This document shows, one piece after another, positions 1-12,891 of a stretch of 64,000 nucleotides of DNA. The DNA comes from Apteryx mantelli (taxonomy: Eukaryota; Chordata; Aves; Apterygiformes; Apterygidae), in contig NC_089981.1 in the NCBI RefSeq assembly GCF_036417845.1, positions 4,605,501-4,669,500 on the forward strand, written 5' to 3'. Below the pieces are notes generated by a model, which saw nothing but the letters and a program-made list of their open reading frames with translations, searched no databases and had not been told where the DNA came from. Position 1 is the first letter of the stretch, and each line of letters opens with the position of its first letter. A program made the translations under genes and the position numbers.

Positions 1-1906
1 AGCTGGAAGAGAAATCAGAAAAATCATGGCGTTCTTCCCCAAAACATTTTAAAAAAAACAAACAGTTTTAAAATTATAAGCCTTAGCTTGAACTGGCCGT
101 GTGCCCTAACCCCTCAGCAGTTTCAGTATGAAGGGGGTCAGTGGGCCCCATCTGTCTTTCCACCTGCCCCACCTACGGTGAGACAGACCAGCCTCTGAAG
201 GCGCCTGTCCCTCTCTGTTGACAATGGTGCTGAGCTAGACAACTGTCCTTCATTGCATGAAGAATTTAGACTGCTACAAATAGGTGGGGCTGGTCCCACC
301 TTTAGCTGTGTCCACAGAGTGTGAATGCTGGGTGAGGGACATGCTGGCCCAGGCCTGAGGGACACTATCCCTCTAAGCCTTGAGAATCAGGATTTATCCC
401 AGTTCCGTCCTGCTGGCTGCCATCCACATAACCCACCACGGCGAGGAGAAGACACTGAGACATCTGCAGTGTGCTGGTGCATGCCTGTGAAATGGGAACC
501 CACTCTGCCACCCCCTGCATAGAGCAGAGGACATTCGGGGAACCAGAGCATTTCCGACATTGTCCCAGGGTTTGGTCCATAGATCTGCCGCTCTCCTGTG
601 CAGGGAACACCTTCTTATCTTGAATCACACTTAAGCCATGTTAAGGTGCAACACAAGTGCAAGCCAGTGTTTATAGGGAACGTGAAGTGAAGGAAGGAAA
701 AAGAAAGTGCTTTAGTTACTTTCAGAGTGCATTACACAGATGTCTTTCTCCCTCACGCACCTGATTTGCTCTTTTCCTCCTGGCAAGGTAGGAGTCAGGA
801 TCCCGTGGCTCCTCGTGGCTCCTTCGTCCTTGTGGAGAACCTTAGCCGCTACAACTAACCTCCCTGTGGCAGCTGTGACTGGCTCTGAGATGATTTAATC
901 TTCCATCTTCACATTTCTTCTCTTCCCTCCTGCAGGAGTAGCTGTTCCAGCTATTCCCTTGGAATACATGTTTCTTCCTTTGCCTGGGCCTCTAAATGTG
1001 CCCTGTTGTGCTAGGAGTTATCCTGCGTACAGGAATTATTACTGAATAACTCTTTTTTTTCATCGACACATAAAATTGTGCCCCCCAATGCTTTCCTTGC
1101 CCCCCAATGCTTTCTTGGGTGGCAACAATTTCCTGCAGTGAGCAATTTATCTTTCACTTGGATCTTTGATTCGCTATTAGTCTAAACAGTAAAATGCAAA
1201 ATCTGAGGCAGAGATGAAGGGCAGAGGGGATGGCTAGGAAGGAGGGCATTAGTGATAGGTGAACTACTGCAGAAAGGCAGAGAGCTGCACAGGATTGGGA
1301 AGGGGAGAAGCTTCTCCTCATATCATCTGCATCAGCAAATGACCCAACCAGCATCTAATATCAGCACTTCACTTGCTAACCCATGGATTCAGCATATGAC
1401 AATGCAGTACTCCTAAGAAGGCATTTACTCCAAAGTAAAGGGGAAGGAAGCCTTTGGTACAATTGCTTCCAGCAGCAGGTGACCAACAGCCTTGCAGACA
1501 CCCTGGGCCATCATTTCGTAGCTGAGTAGACTGCAGAGTAGATGGAGTTTGTCTGACGGAAAGTTTACACCTGGGAGAGCTCGGACTAATGGGATGCTCT
1601 GCCTGGAACACATTTTAATATTTTTGATAGCATTCATTTCTTTATTTGCTGGTGTCTCAGCAGTGCTTGGAAGCCCCAGTCCTGGGCCTGTGCTATTCAA
1701 AAAGAGAACATAAAGGGAATCCCTGCTAGTCACAGAGTTTACAATGCCATTCCAATCAAAACATGAACTTTCAGTGTCTTCCTAATTACTGCAACAGCTA
1801 AAACCAAGCTTTTCTTCAAAAGGGAGCTTTCAGTAAATTTTCCAAAATGGAATTGTAGTGAGAGACACTTGATTTTCTCAGCTCCTGAGAAAATGTTACC
1901 ACAGTT
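1..1906. other. Intergenic DNA, no gene recognised
   Basis: No reading frame here resembles a known family. A short direct repeat (C-rich unit plus AATGCTTTC, about 21 bp, twice) lies near 1080-1118. A minus-strand AATAAA at 1641-1646, about 265 bp past the stop of the neighbouring odorant receptor, is a plausible polyadenylation signal for that gene. Otherwise I see nothing. Confidence 0.5.
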
Positions 1907-2842
1907 CTACACCTCACCCTTTTCACTCCAGACTTTTCTATTCCACAGTTTTCTCATGGCACTTTTCATCTCCTCATTTCTCAGTGTGTAGATGAGTGGG
2001 TTCAGCATGGGTGTGATGACAGTGTAAAACACAGCCACGCTCTTGTCCTCTGAGAGATTGCTGGATGGGCGTATGTAGGTGAATGTGCATGGCCCAAAGA
2101 AGAGAATCACCACAGTAATGTGGGACCCACAGGTGGAGAGGGCTTTGTTCCGCCCTTCAGACGTTCGCCTTTTCAAGGATAACAAAATGACAATGTAGGA
2201 CGTGACCAGGATGAAGAAAGTGACCACAGAAATCATTCCACTATTGGCAACGTCAATGACGCCCACAACATAGGTGTCGGTACAGGCCAGTTGTAGTAGG
2301 GGATGGACATCACAGAAGTAGTGGTCAATTTTGTTGGGGCCGCAAAAAGGGAGGCTAACGGTTATGAGGGTCTGCACCAGGGAGTGCACAAAGCCCCCCA
2401 CCCATGAACCCATCACCATCCAGCCACACACACGCCTGGTCATGAGGGTGGTGTAGTGCAGGGGTCTGCATATGGCAAAGTAGCGATAATAGGCCATCGC
2501 TGTGAGGATGAAGACCTCAGCGCAGCCAAACAAATGTGCCGCGAATAGCTGTGCCATGCAACCCCCAAAGGAAATGGTTTTCTTTTCAACAAGGAAGTCA
2601 GCAATCATTTTGGGAGCTGTGACAGAAGAGAAGCAAATATCTGCAATGGACAGGTGGCAGAGAAAGAAATACATGGGGGAGTTCAGACGTTGACTGCTAA
2701 CTACAGTGACAATGATGAGCAGATTTCCTGCCACAGTAACAATATAGAAGAACAAAAACACCACAAAACATATTTTCTGCAACCCTTGGTTCTTTGAAAG
2801 GCCCAGAAGAATGAATTCCTTCACACTGCTTGCATTCTCCAT
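1907..2842 (-). CDS. Odorant receptor, class II, OR4-like, intact
   Basis: Seven-transmembrane odorant receptor that would sense volatile ligands at the olfactory cilia through G-olf. I chose the Met at 2842 ([10 protein letters not shown]), giving 311 residues, the usual OR4 length with Asn3 as glycosylation site; an upstream in-frame Met at 2869 would add nine residues. Visible motifs: GN of TM1 at 39-40, PMYFF at 56-60, TM3 Cys95, [10 protein letters not shown] at 116-125, Cys167 and Cys177 in loop 2, KALSTCGSH at 233-241 (TM6), and PMLNPLIY at 278-285 (TM7). The HLFGCAEVF stretch before TM3's end is typical of OR4. The Asp of the DRY triplet is Tyr119 (codon at 2488-2486), which is unusual and may alter G-protein coupling. 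A CCCAG acceptor with a pyrimidine tract lies just upstream (near 2886), as expected for an OR coding exon. The frame has no other break. Confidence 0.95.
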   Translation of the reverse strand: MENASSVKEFILLGLSKNQGLQKICFVVFLFFYIVTVAGNLLIIVTVVSSQRLNSPMYFFLCHLSIADICFSSVTAPKMIADFLVEKKTISFGGCMAQLFAAHLFGCAEVFILTAMAYYRYFAICRPLHYTTLMTRRVCGWMVMGSWVGGFVHSLVQTLITVSLPFCGPNKIDHYFCDVHPLLQLACTDTYVVGVIDVANSGMISVVTFFILVTSYIVILLSLKRRTSEGRNKALSTCGSHITVVILFFGPCTFTYIRPSSNLSEDKSVAVFYTVITPMLNPLIYTLRNEEMKSAMRKLWNRKVWSEKGEV

Positions 2843-4835
2843 GTTGGTCAGTCGGGTGCCAATATGCAATATACAGCTTATACACCTGGGAAAACAAAGA
2901 CAGACACATGATTCATCAGCATTTTTTCATTATTAATGATGAGTTCTATATCAGAAGTGGATACAAACCAAGAAAGATATAGCATTAGTATTAAGCTTTT
3001 GAAGTGTTTGGTTTCTGTCATGTATTTTTTTTTCACAGCTATTTAATTCTCCACAGTACAAAGCTTCTGCCCTGGCTTTGGTGGCATGGAGATAGGTGTA
3101 TTCTGTGATATGTTCCTTAATCCTGGTCCTCCAGGATCTTGAAAGACTGGCTCCATGGCTGGTAGCCTTCCATGCACTAAGGACAAGGCCAGAGTGTTCA
3201 CCTTGGGCACTACAAGGCAGATAATGCAGCATGTTTGCCCTCAGGGGAGACAAAGTCCCTGACAGCAATCTTTGTAAAATGGGTGTCTTTAAGAATACCT
3301 GGAAATATTGCTCAGAATGATGATTTGCTTTATAAGTACACATGATCTTTGAATTCTTGTTTAGAAGGGAAATGTACCCACATGCAGAGAAAAGAACTCT
3401 CTTGTGCATATACATTTTGAAACGTAAATATGAAATGTCACAGGCTGAAAAATGAGTTCTGGGAAGGTTATCTATCATGGAGGGGAAAAAAATTGCACAT
3501 ATGACTTAATGTAGTATTTCACATTGTTCTAACTCTCAGCATTGTTTCTATCAGAGGAAGGAAGAATGAAAGACTCTTGTGAGATCTTCTGTCCCAGCAT
3601 TGTACTGATTTTACCTAGTATGATTTTTGATACGCTCTGCGTGATCCTTTCAAGGGTTAACTTAGCTTAATGAAGCTAATCTAACTAAACTCCTTCAACA
3701 GACAGTATAAGTCTCTCTGTAGGCTGATTCAGAATGACTAAATGAGGGTCCTTTGCAGAACCCTTTTTTCCTCCATTCACTATGAGGAGCTTAAGCAAAT
3801 TAGCACCACCAGGATAGAATGAACTTTGGAGAATAATCCCTTTTGGTCCCTGAAAGTAGCTCAGAGCTTTTTGTAATGCCATCCACCTGTTTTAGGTTAT
3901 GGCTGAGCTCCTTGTCCCTAGGCATTTCTACATCCATACAGTTTCTCATTTGAGACAAGGTCACATTCCAGCATAAACATGGGACTTCTTTGGTTCACCC
4001 TGTATTCCACCTACAACCCATCGAGCATTACATGTCACTAATAAATGAGTAGCCTACATCTTTAGAAAGAGTGTAACGCTTCTAGCTTGCCATTATGCAC
4101 CCAGACCACCAGAATTCCCTTGGTCAAAGAAGTCTGGGAACCACCAGATGAAACTCTTCACAGAGAATTTAAGGTCAGCCAAAAGCAGGCACTCTTTTAA
4201 TAAAAATATCCACTGTATGGGCTTCCTTCTAGGATCAAAACATTCCCCGTCAGCTGATGTTAAAATGCACCATTTTAAGTCCTGCAGAATTCCATCACAA
4301 CCAGGTCTTCTCATTTGTCTTGGTGATCTGTGAGCAAATCAGCAGAATGATTCAGTTAATCCAAGTTATCTACCAACTACTTCCATCTGCAGCATAATCA
4401 GAAACTCTCGTGCAGGCACAAAGTGATAAAGCATCCACAGGAAACACTGAAACTGAGAAAACCCAAGATTACTTTTCAAAGTTTTTCAAGCAGAAGGGTT
4501 CTGAAGGATGGTTCCCTTTCAGATATTTCTACAAGAAGAAGGATCAGTAAGAACAACGGGAGGTCAGTTTCTCCCTCGTCTTACCAAGTCGTGATCCTTT
4601 CTACCCCTCTTCCTTCTACTGAGCAACGACGTAGACTTCTCAACAAAATAAATGACAGGGATGAAATGAGCACACCTTTATGGCTGTGCAGTACCCAGTC
4701 CAAAAGAAATAGCTGGGCTCCATCCAAGCCAGAGCATGACTGGAAGCAGACCACAGCAATCGCAGGGCCACATTTAGGCAGTCCGAAAGGAGTGACCAAG
4801 AGAGAAATGGTCAGGGGAAACTATATGCCTGAATG

Positions 4836-4848
4836 CCAGCAGATGGCA
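4836..4848 (+). promoter_or_regulatory. Candidate CTCF site
   Basis: CCAGCAGATGGCA fits the CTCF core CCASYAGRKGGCR at every position. A 13-bp match can arise by chance in 64 kb, so this is a motif call only. Confidence 0.25.
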
Positions 4849-5488
4849 AATTCCTGATCTAGAAACACGGTGTGCATCTACAAAAGGACCGATTCACAAT
4901 TCAGACAGCTCGGCTATGTGTCCTGCTTGATAAGGTCCTTTCCATCACCACCAAACTGCATTTAACAAACTACCCATCTGTCTGATCTCATCTCATCGAC
5001 TTAAATCATGTAGGCACCTGTACCTAAGCTAGGCATATTACACCTGACCAGTCTACTTGTAGATGTGATGAATCATGTGCTGCAGGTACCCGTTTCTCAC
5101 TGTTGACTTTAAGAGGGTTACTAGAATGACTAATTCAGTAGAGGATTGCCACCAGTTATGGCTTATCTCTTCAAGTGCCTTTGCAGGGGTAGACCTGAGC
5201 TATATGACATAATGCAATCAGCTGCAAAATAAAATGAATCTCATGTGTACTCTTAACATCTCAAAAAGGGTGAGAAATTGCACCATCTCCTTACTGCATG
5301 CATTCTCCCCTGAAATCTCAGGTGGTTATGGGAAACAAAAGAATAATATTGAAGCAATCGAATCTGTGGCTGTAGAACTAGCTCTGTATATGATTCTAGC
5401 CAAAGATAACTAGAGACAGTTGATAACTTCAGCGGAAGTTCCTTTCTGTATTTTCACATTTGTGCAAGAAGAAAGGAAAGGGAAGAGG

Positions 5489-5523
5489 AAAGCAAAGCAA
5501 AACAAAGCAAAGCAAAGCAAAGC
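5489..5523. repeat. (AAAGC)n simple repeat
   Basis: Seven tandem AAAGC-type units with one variant (AAAAC), set in a longer purine-rich stretch from about 5466 to 5535. Confidence 0.85.
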
Positions 5524-7799
5524 GAGAAGGCAGAGAAGCTGCAAAACTTACCTCGCCTGTGTTTAGAGATCTAATTTTTTGTGTAAGGGCTGTACAACTT
5601 TATCTCCTCAACTTCTGTCTCCCCTGGTATGAATGTGTTAGAGCACAGCACCTTTAAAGAACATAGAATGGCTTCTGGAAAGCTTCCAAGACTTGCTTAG
5701 GGGGTGGCTTTTAGTGTATAATCCAATCCCATCTAATTTATTACTTGCTTTCGTGTGTCACAAGTGTATCTTGATGTTTCCTGCCTATGTGAGAAGTGGT
5801 TTAATAGGCTGTGTGGATGATGTGACCTGGGTGTGCTGAATGATGCTTTCATATCCCAGCAGCTGCACAAAGGGCTGAGAAGAAAAACATTTAAGTACCA
5901 ATCTTTAACCCTCTCCCAGGAAATCTTCCACCTGAAGAGCTCTTGGGGCTGGAGGAGGGAGGGGTGGAGGCTTAGTGAAGGGAAGGCGTGAAAGAAAGGG
6001 GCAAAGGAGGAGAATGAGTTCTGTCTTGACTGAAAAGTTTAAGTAAATATATTTTAAAGAAAGAGTTGCCAGTCAGTGCTTTTATAATGATATCACAAAG
6101 GCATTTCAGGGTTTCTGCATAAGAAATAACAGTCAAAGGAGTAGCTGAGTATTCAGCTGGACAAGCATATGCATGGAACTATCCAGCTAACGCTTCTCGG
6201 AGTTCTTCCTTACTCCAAGCTGATAGTTGTATGGATTTCCCATGTGTAAAGGGCCATTAGGTCCACTGCTCTGGCTTCCTAGCATTGTGAAGGCTAAAAC
6301 AGTCCGTTTGTAATCCAGATATTTTCTCTCCTTTTTTAACTTCTGTGTATTCCAAAAAACATGTAAAAGTGAAATCTTCATTAAAGGATAAAAAGAAAGA
6401 AAACTCAAGCTGTAGGAAGAGTCACCATCCTCCAGGGATGGTAAAGAATTCCTATCACAGGAGTCTTTTAAGGACAGCTTGGGCTCATTTCTCTCAGGAG
6501 TGGTTACGATTAAGTTTTTATAGGGACAGAAGATGTCCTGGGTGACCTCTTGATGACCCTCCAAGTCCTATCTCACCAGAAATTTCATCACTGGAAATCC
6601 AGTGAATAAAGCCTCTTTGCAAGAATTTGCATGTTTTAACAGAGGTCAGTGAACTACCAAGTCAGTCAAAAAAAATCCTTCATTTACGAATTGGGAAACT
6701 GAGGGAGGACGTCACCTATTTAATGCCGATGGAAGCCGGCGAATGTAACCTTGACTTAGTCACTCTAGGCTCTTCTGCGGAAAAAAATGAATGTCTCTGG
6801 AGGCAGATGCATCTGATCTTCCTCAGAACTGATTTTAGGATGCGATTAGGTGTGAAATAGACATCTAGCTTTTAAACAAAATAACTTGGGGCGGACAAAT
6901 CTCACTGTCATGACGGGCCCCATCTTTCTTAACCTGAGCAGCTGCAGTCAAAGGTGAACCTATGAAATGAAACAAACGAAGCAAATAGACATGCTGATTT
7001 ATATCAGCATATCATCTCAACCAAGGCCCAAGTCAAATTCATCGTTTCTCTCAACTCTACTGTGTATTTGTAGCTTATGCCTCATGGATGTCAGGAAAGA
7101 CATTGTCTCAGCTACTGTCCTTTCCTTTGTTTTGCTGAAATTTCTGGAAATGTGGAATGGCCTGATAGCAACATAGTTAATGTCTCCATCTCCTCTGCAC
7201 AGAATGCCAGCGATCTCCACAGTGAAAACAGAAATCCTACAGTTAATGAGAATAAATACTGGTAAAGAAATGCCTTGGTGAAAATAGTCCCCTAACTTAA
7301 ATGTCCTTTTACTGTCGCCTGGAGTCTTGGGCAGCTTAATGAGGGTTAACAGTAGTCACTGCAGGAAACAAGAGTATTGGGTAAGAAGGTAAACAAAGTC
7401 TTACAGTCTTTGGGAAAGGAAGAGGAACAGCAGATGACAGAAGCCAGAGATCAGGCCAATAGCATCTGGCCTGCTAACCTAGTATGAGTCAGCCTGCCAC
7501 TTTCTGTACCCAGTGGCACACATGGCAGCAACTTGGCTAGCATCACATTCATGTCCTTTTGTTTCCCTAGCCAAATGGACTACCAGAGGTGACTTAATGC
7601 ACAACTCCAAATGAAGAATTGCTGCTACCTCCTGCTGCAAAATAATTCCCCATAGGGGTGTGCTTAGTGCCAGCAAAGGAGAAAGGTCTTTTCTCCATTT
7701 TCATTCCACTTACCTTGGCATCTGGCTCTGGACACCACTATGGCAGCAGGTCATGCTCAGGGGAGCTGTGATTTGGACAAGGAGGGACTGTGCATGGTG

Positions 7800-8460
7800 A
7801 GATGAATGAGGTTTTGCAGCTGGATAGTGAATACTGGCAAGGGGGTTGTTGACAGAGCCATGGTGAATGTGTGTTGTGAATTTGATGATGGGCAGGATGG
7901 GGACAAGGCACGGTGTAGAGGGAAGTTGTGAAACTTGAAATGGATGCTACATGGCCAGGGGCTGTCTTCATGGAGTTTGTGAAATCAGAAGTGCCTGAGG
8001 TGTGGTGAGGGACTGTGCTGAAAGATCGTATGAAGTGGCAGGTAACACTGTGGGTGCTAAGCTGTGTTGAAAGACCTTGTGACATCAGAAGCGGACATCA
8101 TGTATTGAAGGGTAACACTAGGAGAGGTTGCAAAATTGTGGCTGCTGAGGTGTCATAAGGCTGGCTAGAGAGTTCAAGGAGACCCTACAGTAGAACAGGT
8201 AATGTGAAGTAGGAGGGGACAATGTATGGTGACAACTTGTATTGGGAGAGGTTTTGAGGTCAGAAGAGGACACTTGGTAGTGATGAGTGTGCTAAGGGAG
8301 GTTCTGCAGTGACAGTGGAGCCTTGGGGAATGAGAAGTTGTGTTGAGGGAGGTTGTGAAATCAGCAGCAGACATTAGGGAAGAGGACTGACCACTTCTCA
8401 ATCTGTGTGACCCTGAGCAGCAGTAGAGCATCTTCTGCAAGGTCTGTGAAACTAGAGCTG
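7800..8460. repeat. Degenerate minisatellite, unit about 50 bp
   Basis: A diverged motif of the form GGAGGTTGTGAAATCAGAAG recurs at about 7921, 7972, 8023, 8072, 8122, 8169, 8246, 8297 and 8347, mostly 49-51 bp apart, with weaker copies before 7921 and near 8430. Between the anchors, words such as GGACAATGTATGGTGA, GTAACACT and TTGTGTTGA also recur. On the minus strand the period leaves long stop-free Ser/Thr/His/Pro-rich frames (7738-8085, 8174-8440). I regard these as a product of the repeat, not as genes. The copies are well diverged, so the array is old. Confidence 0.75.
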
Positions 8461-11400
8461 CTCATGAATGCAGCTGGGAAGCAAAGCATCGGTGCAAGAG
8501 TCAAGCTATAACTTTGGACAGACAGTTCTTGTGTTCTTTATATCACGAGACTGTCTGAAGAAGGGAGAAGTAGTGAAAAAGCATTTCCTAAGCCATGACA
8601 GTGACAGGTTCTGTGCTGGGAGGGAAGGGGGAAGTGGTTGGAATCTAAGTGACCACATGCAAAAAACTAGATAATTCCCCAAGGGAGTGACTGGCTGTTT
8701 CTCCAGATGTCACATTGAAATGACCATGGCTTTTTTAACAGTGTCTAAATAGCCCAGCACCAGGATTTGATTTTACAGCACAAGGATTTTATCTGGACCA
8801 TCAGTCACAGAATTCAGGTGACAATTTTCACCAGCAGATCCACACCAGGCAGTTGCTGCAAATAGTCCCTGAAAAACCAAGGAACCCACAAGAAGGTGAG
8901 AAAGTCCTGGATGGCTGCAACGATCTTTGCCATTGCCCTCTGTCTCTTGCTTTCTGCCATGATTTTGGAGAGATGGTGAGGGGAAGGGAGGAGAAAAAAG
9001 AACTGGAAGAAAGGAGCTCAAGTATTTTCCTTTCCTGCTGGTTAGAGAATGGCTATAGCTACACAATTGTCTTAATCATCTTCAAGATAAGGAGATCTTT
9101 CTAGGGATCTTTTTCCAAGAACAAATGCTATTGCATTGCCCTAAATGCCCATCCATCATAGAAGGTGGCATTCTTCAGAGATCAAACATTAGCAGTTTTG
9201 GTCTTAGATGATCAATTAAGATTAGCTGAGAAAACACAACAGCATAACTCTGTGTCCAGAGAATGAGATGTCTTTGTGGTGTCAAGTTTGTTCAGACTAA
9301 CAGCTGCCACAAGAACTATACTGTACTCAGCATGTAAACCACAGGAAGGATGTTTAATCTCAAGGGAAAGAAAGACCAGCTAGACTGCTGCTACTTGATG
9401 CAGGCTTTCATTAATTAGTTTCATTAAGGAAGTAGACTCAGGTTTTGAATATGCTTTGGAGGCAGGAGTCTTACCAAAGGAGTCTACCAAAGTCTTATAA
9501 GAGATATACGAGAACTGTGAGTGACTTTTCAACTTGCTTTTGCACGGTCTATGGAAGTCATAGGATGGTTACTTCACTTGCATTATATGGAATGCAAAGT
9601 TTTTGATGATTCGGCATATCTCCACTGGGTGTCCATTACAACCAGTATGACAGTACATGACAGTACATATCAATGGCCCAGGCTGATGCTATTTAACATT
9701 ATGAAATCTGTTTGAAATGCCTTAGATAGAAAGCTGATCACCTGACATTCCCTGAATGCCCAATGGAGAGAGAGAGGCACCTCCAGAGGATGTAAACCAC
9801 CATCGTAGACCCTCTCAATCACTGACAGTAAGAGACAAGCATTCTCAGAGGTGGCATCTGCCACATGTTTGCAATATATTTCTTGTGGTCCAAAAGAAGT
9901 CAGTGATAGGATGACTGCAAGGAAATAGGGATCATGTGCAGAATTTTCTGCCCTGAACTAACATTAAGATAGCCAGCCCAGCCTACCATGGAGCATGCCC
10001 TCAGCATGTGAGCTATGTTTGTCCTCTGACTTGCTCAGTATCTCTCTGGGAAGATGCCAGGACACAGAGCACTCTAGAAGGTCAGTGGTCATGGCTAAGA
10101 AGAATGCGTTCCTCGGGGGCCACCAGTACCCTGAAAAAAAAACACATTTCTGCTTTGCTGGGGATGGTTGAAAGGAGACAGGCAGCCAAGGATGTTAGTG
10201 CTGAGTGTGTTCCTCAACATAGTCCCTGTACCAGTGGCATGAGGTGCCTGCAAGGGACACCTGCTGCCCTGAGGGCAGCAAACCTAACTCCACTCATCAC
10301 AAGAGCTCCTAGACACCAGCGTTTGAAATAGTCTTTATTTTCTCATTAATTGCAACATAAGGCACTCATGGTACTGTTGGTATTTCTGCAATGTGGTTGA
10401 GGCCTGGAGGAAGGAATCTGTAGGTGCATATGTGTGTTTCAGAGCAGTCCAATTTTCACCACATGCAGAAGGGTCAGAGAAAAACTCTAAAAAGACTTGA
10501 TTTGCTTCCCTTTCCCAAGCCTCTGCCCTCAGTAGTTATCCCCACCCTTCCTTTCCCACAGCTACCCCCTTCTCAACTCCAAGAGCTCCTACTGCAGTCA
10601 ACCCTCTTCTCTCCCTCACCTCAGCCTACCTCAAACACCAAACAAAAGTAGCAGCCTTCCTCTCATGACCCTCCCCAGCATCAGCTGCCAAATTACCTGT
10701 TTTGCACCTTTCACGGAGATGTAGCTTCCTGCCACAGGAAAGAAGGGGAGGCAGCTAGGAAGAGAAGGCTGTGTCCTGTTTGGAGAAAGGGAGTAAGGTC
10801 AGTTAAGTAGGGGGCAGAAGGAGGGGCGAGCACAAACACCTACCTTTTTGACCATTTACCACTTGCACCAACTCAGAGTCAAGTGATGCCTCATATCCCA
10901 CAATTTAGAATTGTGCACAAAGGACGCAGGAGATACAACAGCGCAAGCAGGCTTTGGTAGGCCTTGTTAGTGAGTCTTAAGAGACATTCTAGAAACAACA
11001 CTTTACGCCTACTTCTCCCCGCTTTAGAAGCTTAACCCTCAAAAGCAGTTACCCATCCCTACCATGGCCAGAAAAAGAAAGCACTTCAAAGTAAATGCCC
11101 AGAGGCAAGAAGCTGTAGATAAAGGACTTTTTGTCATCTCTCTTAGATCAAATTAACCAGAGTTTAAGATCAGACTAAGTCAGGTCACAGACTAAGTCAC
11201 AATATCTCAAAATAGGTCTAATTTGTCTAATCAAAGACAATTCCTGACTGGAGAGGCAGAGAGAGAGACCTATTCTTCTTCACCACATGATACCAAAGTC
11301 TGAGTGAGATTTGTCCCTCTGGAGCCAACACCTGCCCATTTTGAAGCTTGCACAATCACACTGTTAAAACTCTTTTCTTCCTCTTCCTTTTGTAAGTAAG

Positions 11401-12830
11401 TGGCACACAACAAGCATACTTCTTGCCTGCAGGGTTTCTGTTGCATTACTGCGAATAAATTGCTGTGTTTACTATTTTTCTAAAGTCCCTTTCAGGTCAA
11501 GCTGCTAAAATACTTTAATTCTCTGGGGCCAGAGGTGAACGACGAGTCATCAAATGCTATTAGAGCCCTGTGCAGTTTGGGGAGACTCCTCCTATCTGCA
11601 GGAGAAAGAAATAGGCACCTTTTTACACATGTTGTCAAAGGGAGGCCCAGAAGCATTCAGGGGAGGCAGGCGAAGGCTGATAATGCCCAAAGAGGATTAT
11701 TGATGCCTAGCACCCAGGCTGTGAAGGCCTCAATGTCTGATCTCCCTTTCCCACCCCACGCGCAGCAGACAAGCCGTTTCTCTTTTGGGGGTCTTGGCAG
11801 GATTTGGGGCGAGACATTGCACAGGAAGTGATTTTTGAAGGAAACATTGGAAGAAGGAACATCCTCCTCTGGAATAATCCCATTCCAGCTGACTCTCATA
11901 TTCCAAGAAAGAAAAAACAAAACAGAATACAGTTACTCTGAAAACTTCCCGCAATCTCTACTGACTGCTCATTTGTACATCTCCTTTATAACAGCATTTG
12001 GCCAGAGTACGAACGCACCAAGAGCCTTTCACAGATGCATGCAAAATCCTACAGCATCCCTGGGAATGGAATCCCTGGCAGGTAATTTTCTCCCCACCTA
12101 CTGTAAAAGCAACCAGAGAAGTAGAGCAGAAATAGGAAACTGCCTCACAACATGAGAGAGCCCCATTCTCATCTGCCGCTGACTTCATCCCAGCCTCCTC
12201 AGTACAGTGAAAACACTCCTTCCTGACAACAACTGCTTCATTACGCCACAGGAGACAGAAACTGAATCTGCAGGCTGAAAGAACTTCCTTGTCTTTTTCA
12301 CAGAAACTGTTTCCCAGAAGATCCATGGGATGAATCAGAAACCAAGAGAAAGACACTAGAGCTGATGCCAGGTCCCAGCTTCTCTGAGCAGTCAGTTCCG
12401 ATGCACTGGGGCAGGAAGGTAAGCATTTCTGGGATAGGTTCAGCATTTCCTTGCCATCATTAATGCTTTGGGATGTTCTCTGTCTCTGCTGTTCCATCTT
12501 CATGCCCTCTCTCACAGACATCCACACATACACACACGATCACTGCGTAGAGTTACCCCCTCCCCATCTCCTGCTCCTCCCTCTCTACAAGCAGCAATGT
12601 TTTCTTCTGCTTCTTTTTTTTACTCTGTTGAACTGCCTCACCCTGTCTTCCTGCTTCAACCTCTCCAAATTTCTGCATGATTTTGCCTTCTCCTCAGTAT
12701 GTAGCATCTTGCTGTTACCTTCCCAGACATCAACCATGCATACTCCGTGAGCGATAGCTGTCCCAGGCCACAAGGCTGTAAGTATAAAAGCAGTGTATCA
12801 GTCACTAAATTCCCCTCTGTCTCTTGCAGA
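8461..12830. other. Intergenic DNA, no gene recognised
   Basis: No recognisable gene. Contains pyrimidine-rich tracts (10,500-10,660 and 12,480-12,720) and a short direct repeat (CATGACAGTA-like, about 9648-9668). A 191-codon minus-strand frame at 11,958-12,533 has no family features. The pyrimidine tract and CTCTTGCAG ending near 12,829 form a good splice acceptor for the Mas-related receptor exon that follows. Confidence 0.5.
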
Positions 12831-12891
12831 AACAGAGAGAAGAAGAAACTTTCTCCATTTTGGTTATTTCATAGTGACTGATCAGTTCATA

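Larger units (their letters stand above)
2890..7790. other. Intergenic DNA, no gene recognised
   Basis: About 4.9 kb on the 5' side of the OR4-like gene. Open frames exist (175 codons at 2951-3478 minus, 144 codons at 4423-4857 plus) but none has a recognisable domain, so I treat them as chance. The stretch holds a purine-rich (AAAGC)n run at 5489-5523 and a CTCF-like word at 4836-4848. A noncoding 5' exon and promoter for the receptor probably lie here, but I cannot place them. Confidence 0.5.

Noticed and set aside
2951-3478. 175-codon open frame on minus, just 5' of the OR4-like gene
   Set aside because: No domain, no transmembrane pattern, no recognisable motif; AT-rich composition and position suit a chance frame.
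7738-8440. Long Ser/Thr/His-rich frames on minus
   Set aside because: They lie on the degenerate 50-bp minisatellite, whose period explains the lack of stops.
8675-8686. EBF/Olf1-like word CCCCAAGGGA, and another near 63,636 (CCCCTGGGG)
   Set aside because: Short palindromic words, one far from any OR start; expected by chance and not placed at a defined promoter.
11958-12533. 191-codon open frame on minus before the Mas-related receptor
   Set aside because: Low-information sequence with scattered Cys, no family features and no splice or coding evidence.
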